64,000 nt of DNA from Dryomyza anilis (taxonomy: Eukaryota; Arthropoda; Insecta; Diptera; Dryomyzidae). Location: contig OX638134.1 of assembly GCA_951804985.1 (NCBI GenBank), positions 248,001 to 312,000 on the forward strand, given 5' to 3'. Numbering within the stretch: the first letter of the stretch is position 1; each line of letters starts with the position of its first letter. Both the position numbers and the translations under genes were made by a program. This document shows positions 58,126 to 64,000 of this stretch, in pieces. Below the pieces are notes generated by a model. That model saw only the letters and a program-made list of their open reading frames with translations. It made no database searches and was not told the origin of the DNA.

Positions 58126-59973
58126 CTATACTTTTCTTGTTAAATCTAAAGGCGTCGTCGTTGCCGTTTTAACAGTTGTCGGCACTGTGAGTGACGCACT
58201 TTCAAATTCAACTTTAATGCGTTTCTGATCCATTCGCTCTTCCGGCGTATTCACTGCCGCGTAAAGTGCGAACGGTTCTACTTTTCGCTTCGCATGCTGC
58301 TGTTTTAGCTCGATGGCTGCATTTTCAATATTATTATTGGGCTCGTTATTAAGTACTGCTTTCTTTACTGTGTCCACGGTTCTGTTGTCCTTCTCCTCTT
58401 CCACCTCCTCAATGCTCGCCTCATCACTTTCACTGTTACTCCGCGTGCTTTGATTTTTTGTTGCCGCGCCGTTTTCATGCTCTGACGCCGCCGTATTTTC
58501 AAGTCGCTCGTCAATCGAAGAACTTGCTGAACTGCATTTGCTGCTCAGTGAACTGCGTGCACTCACACTTAATGAGCTTCCCGCGCGCATGCTCAAATCG
58601 ATCGGGTTGTCCTGATTGGTGGCCGACTCTTGCGGCGTCGCAGCACGCGCTGAGCCACCGCCGAGCGGCGAGTTTGGCGGCGTCATAGATACAACCAGAT
58701 CTTCGTCATCTTCGACTGCTTCGCGCTGAAAACGTGCCTGTCGTTCGGCGTTTTCCGTTGCTGTCGCTTCTTCCGCATCATGACTCTCGTGACTCTGCAG
58801 ACTGACGTGACGTTCACGTCCGCTTTCTGAGTTGGGCGTCACCAGCGCCGATATTGAGTGATCGTGTGTGCTGCGCATCGGCGTTAATTTGGTGGCATTC
58901 GGCGGTGGACTCTGTGGCCGTTGGGATTTGAGCATTGCATCGAGGTAAAAGCGCTGCGTTAACGCAACGGCAGCGGCGGAGGCGGCGGCGCTGTTCTGCT
59001 GACCGTTGACGGTGTGTGGCTCTATGTGTTGTTGTTGTTGCTGCTTGTTGTTGTGTGCTGTCTCCGCATCTGTTGTTGCATCCATAGCACTATTGCTCAA
59101 CTTGTGCGTTGGTGAAATCTGCGTCACTTCCGTTTGTGTAGGCGTAAAACGCGCCGGCGCTGCTGCGCTGTGCGTCGAATTGAACAGTTGTTGCACCGCT
59201 GCTGCCGCCGCCGCAGCCTGCTGTTGCTCGGGTGATGGCTTCAGGAGACCCTGGGGATGATGCGAATATATCGCTGGATGATGATAGCCGGGAAAGAGCA
59301 GATGCGACGGTGGCAGAAAGGCAGGTGGTGGCATGACGGACATTGAGCCGAGTCCAGGAAAGTGCAGCGGCAGAAAAGCAGGATGTAGCGCTTCCTTGTG
59401 ACGCAGTTTCGCAGAAGTTGCAGCGTCCGTGGCGCTCGGCGGTTTCCCCAGATGAAGCAATGAATTGCTGCGCACATTAACTTCGACGGAGCTGTCGGAG
59501 TTGTGCGAGTCGGGTGAGCTGACGCACGGCGAAGCCGCCGCCGTATGTTTGGCATAGTCTTCGAGACCGAGCATCATAAACTCCTCCTTGGTGCGCGGTG
59601 GATAGAGACCAGGATAGGCGCCGGCATGACCCAGCATGCCCAGCGCTGCGGCGGCAGCAGCGGAGCCAGTCAAATGCGATGGTGGCGGCGGTTTGTTGAG
59701 CGCGGAGCCGGGCGAATGTTGCTGCTGACTATTGTGATGCGCCGCCATGGCCGCCGCGGCCTGTTGCTGCTGCTCCTGCAGAAGGCAGTGAATCTTGAAC
59801 CAGTTGGAGCGGCGACCGTAGCGTGAGCCACTCTTTGACATGCCGACGAGCAGACATTTGCGCAGGCGGCACGCCTTGCAGGCGGTGCGGTTCTTCTTGT
59901 TGATGACGCATTCGCCGTTGTTCTTGCAGTCGGAAATCGACGACAGATTATTGTAGGAGCGGCCGAAGAAAGA
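58126..59973 (-). CDS. knrl: knirps-like (knrl) transcription repressor, last coding exon
   Basis: This exon encodes about 615 residues of a knirps-family orphan nuclear receptor, a DNA-binding repressor acting in the nucleus in embryonic head and trunk, trachea and wing-vein patterning (known for the family). The exon opens with [16 protein letters not shown], the end of zinc finger 1 and start of finger 2. The four finger-2 cysteines follow in the expected CX5CX9CX2C spacing, then the knirps box ([11 protein letters not shown]). There is no ligand-binding domain, as expected for this family. Downstream are Gln/Ala/His tracts, the conserved HLLFPGYH segment, and two CtBP-type motifs: PIDLSMR near residue 460 and PLDLTRK just before the stop (TAG, 58126-58128). 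Wording around finger 2 and the MAAHHNSQQ stretch resembles knrl rather than kni or eagle. With about 26 residues from the missing first exon the protein would be near 640 residues, close to fly Knrl. The frame stays open 15 bases beyond the acceptor, but no ATG is used there. No frameshift or internal stop is seen. Confidence 0.96.
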   Translation of the reverse strand, partial: SFFGRSYNNLSSISDCKNNGECVINKKNRTACKACRLRKCLLVGMSKSGSRYGRRSNWFKIHCLLQEQQQQAAAAMAAHHNSQQQHSPGSALNKPPPPSHLTGSAAAAAALGMLGHAGAYPGLYPPRTKEEFMMLGLEDYAKHTAAASPCVSSPDSHNSDSSVEVNVRSNSLLHLGKPPSATDAATSAKLRHKEALHPAFLPLHFPGLGSMSVMPPPAFLPPSHLLFPGYHHPAIYSHHPQGLLKPSPEQQQAAAAAAAVQQLFNSTHSAAAPARFTPTQTEVTQISPTHKLSNSAMDATTDAETAHNNKQQQQQHIEPHTVNGQQNSAAASAAAVALTQRFYLDAMLKSQRPQSPPPNATKLTPMRSTHDHSISALVTPNSESGRERHVSLQSHESHDAEEATATENAERQARFQREAVEDDEDLVVSMTPPNSPLGGGSARAATPQESATNQDNPIDLSMRAGSSLSVSARSSLSSKCSSASSSIDERLENTAASEHENGAATKNQSTRSNSESDEASIEEVEEEKDNRTVDTVKKAVLNNEPNNNIENAAIELKQQHAKRKVEPFALYAAVNTPEERMDQKRIKVEFESASLTVPTTVKTATTTPLDLTRKV

Positions 59974-59990
59974 CTGAAACGAGAGCAAAC
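59974..59990 (-). other. knrl: Splice acceptor of the knrl last exon
   Basis: Read on the minus strand, a pyrimidine-rich run ending in CTCTCGTTTCAG is followed directly by TCT TTC TTC GGC (S-F-F-G). The intron is phase 0 and falls between the Lys that ends the CEGCK motif of finger 1 and the Ser of SFFG, a conserved intron position in the knirps family. This fixes the exon start at 59973. Confidence 0.9.
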
Positions 59991-60469
59991 GAAAGAAGAA
60001 ATAAAATATGTAGCAAAAATCAGTGGAAAGTGAGTAAAACTTATATAAAAAAAGAAATGGATGGAGAGTAGAAGAGAGGTGGGGCTTTTGCAGTTTGTTC
60101 TCTGGGAAACAATTATGTCGGCGCCTAGTATCGCAGGCGCAACCGAAGGCAGAGGTCGTTAAAGTAGCATTTGCAACAATCGCTCAAGAGCTTAGAGTGT
60201 GTGGGCGACCAACTGACTGAATGACTGACTGTCGGTCGCTCTGACAGACGAGCTCAACAACTATTTACAACAAGTAGGCGCAATGCTGACATTTGCAGTG
60301 ACTTCGTGTTCTGCGAAACATGCTCTAGACTTAGGAGTATTATAAACCTTTTCAGCTTTTGATGGATGGGTTCGAAATTTGGAATCAGTAATAACATTTA
60401 TTAAATTTAGGCACTTAACTTGAACAGCCCACATGTCTAAATCTATAGACTACAAAAAAGATGTCAATT

Positions 60470-60815
60470 TTAGAGTGAAAACATTAATTTTTAGGATAAT
60501 TTAATATATTGTGAAAAATAGAATTTTTACTAAAAATTCAAAATTATAATTTTAATTTAGAAAAATTGCATATTTAGTGAAAAATTAAATTTTTATATAA
60601 ATATTGAATTATTATAGAACAATTGAATTTTTATAGAAAAATAAAATTTTTATTAAAAAATAAATTTTTATAGAAAAATATTTTTTTGAATTTTTAGTGA
60701 AAGATTTTATTTTTAGTGAAAATTTGAATTTTTAATGAAAAATTTAATGTTTAGTGAAAAATTTTATTTAAATTGAAAAATTGAATTTTGAATGAAAAAT
60801 GTAAATTTAAATTTT
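60470..60815 (-). repeat. Minisatellite in the knrl intron, TTTTTAGTGAAAAATT family
   Basis: About 17 diverged units in the same orientation as the array at 29.8 kb. Many units have TATAGAAAAAT in place of TAGTGAAAAAT, a local sub-variant. Confidence 0.88.
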
Positions 60816-61120
60816 GTTATAATTACTTTTTAATCATGGCCATTTTAAGTTATTTGTTTTCGAGCAGTATTTTCTATTTGTAGAACTACTTAATTTCATT
60901 AAAATTAACGTAGGATTTTCCCACCAAAAAAAAGTGGCTTACACTACACCTGAAAACAAACCAAAAAGTGTGATTCTTGGTTAAAAATCATTAAAATCAT
61001 GACTTGAGCAGCGCCTCTGCCAAAGCGCCTCTGCCAAAGTACCAAAGAAAAAAAAAACAACAACTTAAAACGTGCAACAATCAATGCAACAAAGCAAACA
61101 AACAATTTAATTCAATGGCT

Positions 61121-61141
61121 CTACGAAGTAATACTTCGTAG
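61121..61141. repeat. 10-bp perfect palindrome in the knrl intron
   Basis: CTACGAAGTA and TACTTCGTAG are separated by a single A. A 14-bp direct repeat GCGCCTCTGCCAAA lies about 100 bp to the left (61,011 and 61,025). Confidence 0.9.
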
Positions 61142-61369
61142 ACGGTTTGAGAAGCATTTTTTTTTTTTTTGTTAAGTTGTTGCTCTGGCGGGGGCGATAG
61201 CAGAGGTTTTTATAGCAATAGTAAATCACAGCAAAAACAAAAATGAAAAATAAAAAAAAAACTCAAAAATTGTTTAAGGCTTTGAGAACAATACGAATTT
61301 TTAAGGTTAATTGGGCATCAAGATTACTGGGTCGGAAATGCAGTCAACTGAGTAACGTTTTCGTTTTCA

Positions 61370-62260
61370 TTTGGCAGTAGTTGTTGTTGTTGTTATTTTT
61401 GCAGATGTTTTTGTTGCTTTTGGTGTTGCTGCCAGCTAATGATTATAATGATCGAATTGCTGTTGCTGCTTGCTATAATTTACTAGGGTTAAATAGCGTA
61501 TTACAAGATTCGCTTTTTGCCTTAAAAAACAAACAAATATTTTTAGAAGTTCTTTTGTTGTTGCTGATGCACCCAAAATTTACAACAAAAAAACTAAATA
61601 AAAAACTAACCGAACAAGTACAAATTATTTAACCTAGAAAAGGTTTTTGTTTGCAATTCAAGCATCGTTGATTTGGTTGTTGAGACCTTCTGCAAGTGCT
61701 CTGCACTTTTATGGGGTAGGGTGGGCGAAAGAGGGGGATTTTTCGTCGGTCAATTGCAGTTTGGCGGCTCCTCTTGTTGTGGCCGCCAGCCAAAAAAATA
61801 CACAATCCATTTAAATCAATTAAATCAACTGTATTGCCTCAACTTTGACATTACTGCCTCGTTTGCTTTTCTCAGCAACAATTTTTGTTTCTGTTTCGTG
61901 TTGCTTTCGTTTAAATCACTTCAAAGCGAACCTCATAAATTCTGTTAACCTTCTCATAATTTTGGCCACAAATTGCACTAAATTCCGCTGCTAAATAGGC
62001 TGCAATTTGTGCGCTTCCTTGGCTGCTGAAGCGCTGCCTAATTTATGCCATTCTTTGTGGCAGATCGTGCTGCAATCATTGCTTTTGTTCTATGTTTTTG
62101 TTGAAGTTTTATATAAGTTTTTTTTTGTTTATTTTTTTTAGTTCAACTATTTGCCACATTAACGGAAACATTAAAATTTCAACGCTTTGAATTAGTGCCT
62201 GGTTTTGGTCGTGAACCAAATTTTGCCTGCTGGCAACAAAAAAATTATTGATTTGATTTG
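61370..62260. other. Triplet-rich island in the knrl intron
   Basis: GTTGTTGTTGTTATTTTTGC and GTTGCTTTTGGTGTTGCTGC tracts, then higher-GC DNA (61,700-61,790). The frames 61,381-61,632 and 61,673-61,948 are in the antisense direction to knrl and have no recognisable domain. Candidate intronic regulatory DNA by position and composition. Confidence 0.35.
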
Positions 62261-62522
62261 TTTCGCTAGCTCATTTTTCTAACAACATCATTAATATTTT
62301 ATAGTCATTGAGAAATTATGAAATATTGTAGAAATTATTTGTAATTTAACGATAAATATTTTGCTTCGTTTATAAATTACAAATGTTTCTACTAAAGCAC
62401 GTTGTGTTTTTGAAATTTAACGACTTCGGAGGTCTTTCTTTCAGTACATTTATATTAACTATATATGTTAAAATAAAACAGATTTAATTTCTTTTCTCAT
62501 ACGATACGTATGAGTAACTAAT

Positions 62523-63779
62523 AATAATACCGTCAACTGGGGTGACTTTAGACTTCCAGAGGTGACTTTGGCCAAACAAAAAATAATGTTTGCAATCAAA
62601 TTTTCTCAGCATCCAAGTGACTTACAGCTTTCATTTCTTTTACAATAATTTTCTTTGAAGTATATTCTATCTGCGTTATGCTATTTCCTTAACTTTTAAC
62701 ACTTTTAACACATATTAATATCTTTGTAAATGTAGCTAAAAATCATTAATTTTATTTACGAACAAAATTAATTTAGTATGTAAAATATACGTATGCTATT
62801 AATACGTTACATTGTTTATGTTAGAAATTAATATATTTTCTTTCTAATAAACCAAATATATATTGTCATTTTAGTCCATTACTATTTTTAATTATTTATT
62901 TTATTTAATCGTTCTTAAAATTAATGTTTTTGGGGTGACTTTGGCCCGAGTTAAAGTCGCCCCAAACTATACATGGAGGTGACTTTGACCCGGTTAAAAC
63001 CCACATCAAATAATTCGAACGTGTATACCCAATGTTAAAATAACTCATGTGAAATTTGTGAGTTTATTTGTTCCATTCTTTTCCAAATATATACTATATT
63101 TTCCCAGTTTTAAAATAAACGTGTTTGAATTTTAGTTAGTTTTTTTACTTAATGTCAGATATTGACATAACAATATAAATGAAAAACAACGGAGTTGAGT
63201 TAATTGCAAGACTAAGGCGGGTACAAACTGGAAGTGACCATTATTTATCTAGAAATATTAAAAAAATAGATCCACATAAGCCCTTTACTAAAAAAGAAGT
63301 GTAAAATAGTCAGAATTTATTTTTTGTAATTGATATTACATATCAGTTGACTTGTCAGTAAACTTGTTTTAATGAAAAATACAAAATGCTTTTTATCTTT
63401 TTCATATTAATCCTTATTACTATGTTTATTATTCGAAATATATGGGTTTCAAGTGATCTGGATTTTCAGTAAACCATTTATGATGATATAGTATCATAGT
63501 CATCTTATAGTTTCATAAAAACATAGATAAAATTGGTGATAAACATGTTTGGGCCAAAGTCACCTTACGCGCGAGGTGAATTTGAACTATTTTTATTTTT
63601 TTATAATTACTGTTATTACACCATGAAATTTTGATTGTGGATGCTTAAAGAGAACATACTTACAATATTTTATAAAATAATGAAATATTAATTCCATTAC
63701 AAAATAGCAAATTAAAAGCATTACAAAATCAACATATACAGTTTTTCGGGTCAAAATCACCCCAGTTGACGGTATTATT
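62523..63779. mobile_element. 1.26-kb terminal-inverted-repeat element in the knrl intron
   Basis: Both ends share a ~27-bp inverted repeat starting AATAATACCGTCAACTGGGG (left 62,523-62,549; right 63,753-63,779, one or two mismatches). At least five further copies of the motif GGTGACTTTGGCC lie inside, direct (62,562, 62,935, 62,975) and inverted (62,955, 63,553). No open frame of useful length, so it is non-autonomous. The flanks allow a TA target duplication, but the ends are themselves AT-rich, so the exact boundary is ambiguous. Confidence 0.9.
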
Positions 63780-63914
63780 TTTAAAATTTTATATAATAAA
63801 GGGCCTTAAAACATGTTAATTTGTAATTTCATGAAATATTAAGCATTGATTTAAAATTGAAAATCTCCATTTTGCAATTCAAAATTTTTAATACCAAAAT
63901 TAAATATCACCAAA

Positions 63915-64000
63915 AATGTATATCCCTAAAAATTTTAATTTTCATTAAAAATTAAAATTTTCACTAATAATTCTATTTTTCGCTATTCAATTTTACACCA
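63915..64000 (+). repeat. Minisatellite, TTTTTCACTAAAAATT family (cut by window end)
   Basis: Three or four units (for example ATTAAAATTTTCACTAATAA). It continues past the window edge. Confidence 0.75.

Larger units (their letters stand above)
59974..64000 (-). other. knrl: knrl intron (partial; runs off the window)
   Basis: No stretch from 59,990 to 64,000 on the minus strand encodes the first zinc finger (expected to begin near MNQTCKVCGEPAAG), so the upstream exon lies beyond the window and the intron exceeds 4 kb. A long intron is a known feature that separates knrl from the compact kni gene in Drosophila, where intron length limits transcript completion during rapid early nuclear cycles. 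The intron holds a moderately GC-rich stretch next to the exon (60,060-60,330), a minisatellite, a palindrome, a triplet-rich island and a 1.26 kb inverted-repeat element, listed separately. Confidence 0.85.

Noticed and set aside
58458..59826. Several open frames antisense to or out of frame with knrl (58,458-58,688; 59,006-59,260; 59,241-59,555; 59,545-59,826; 59,729-59,911)
   Set aside because: Shadows of the real GC-rich coding exon. The knrl frame is supported by domain homology.
60000..64000. Search for the first-zinc-finger exon of knrl on the minus strand
   Set aside because: No sequence encoding the CKVCG...CEGCK pattern was found by eye, so the exon is taken to be outside the window.

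Overview
The window is dipteran nuclear DNA, most likely from an acalyptrate (higher) fly. The evidence is one confidently recognised gene, a knirps-family nuclear-receptor-like repressor that matches knirps-like (knrl) best, together with CAG/CAA (GTTGTTGCTG) triplet tracts, AT-rich spacers and fly-type interspersed repeats. The species cannot be fixed from the sequence alone; a tephritid or related fly is a guess.

Layout. Positions 1 to about 58,000 are intergenic. I find no other convincing protein-coding gene there: every open frame is short (at most 124 codons), low in complexity, or sits in a repeat. This desert alternates between two kinds of DNA. The first is higher-GC, triplet-rich, non-repetitive islands (about 0-0.8, 2.4-3.2, 3.9-4.6, 6.9-7.5, 9.5-10.4, 12.9-14.3, 15.9-16.3, 16.9-17.4, 26.1-26.6, 28.9-29.5, 30.4-31.0, 31.5-33.6, 34.9-35.4, 36.1-37.2, 38.4-38.9, 39.9-40.7, 42.0-43.0, 46.6-47.4, 51.2-52.4 and 53.0-53.5 kb). 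The second is AT-rich DNA full of repeats and old transposon pieces. The islands are the most plausible places for cis-regulatory elements of the knirps-family locus, but that is inference.

Positions 58,126-59,973 (minus strand) are the last coding exon of knrl. It encodes the second zinc finger, the knirps box, a long low-complexity repression region and two CtBP-type motifs, one of them at the extreme C-terminus. A splice acceptor lies immediately upstream. From 59,974 to the window end is the intron; the exon with the first zinc finger is not in the window, so this intron is longer than 4 kb. It contains a 1.26 kb terminal-inverted-repeat element, a minisatellite and a short palindrome.

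Repeats are the other main content: an 8-bp AT array; a dispersed minisatellite whose unit is self-complementary around CACT/AGTG (at least six sites); a ~157-bp satellite bracketed by that minisatellite; two oppositely oriented 11-bp arrays with higher-order structure; diverged tandem repeats of ~111, ~130, ~303 and ~339 bp; a perfect 258-bp tandem duplication; four copies of a tRNA-derived SINE, three with clear target-site duplications and one nested in a MITE; TA-flanked MITEs with CACAGA/CTCAGA ends; and a Helitron-like 3' end. Several nested insertions give a relative order of events.
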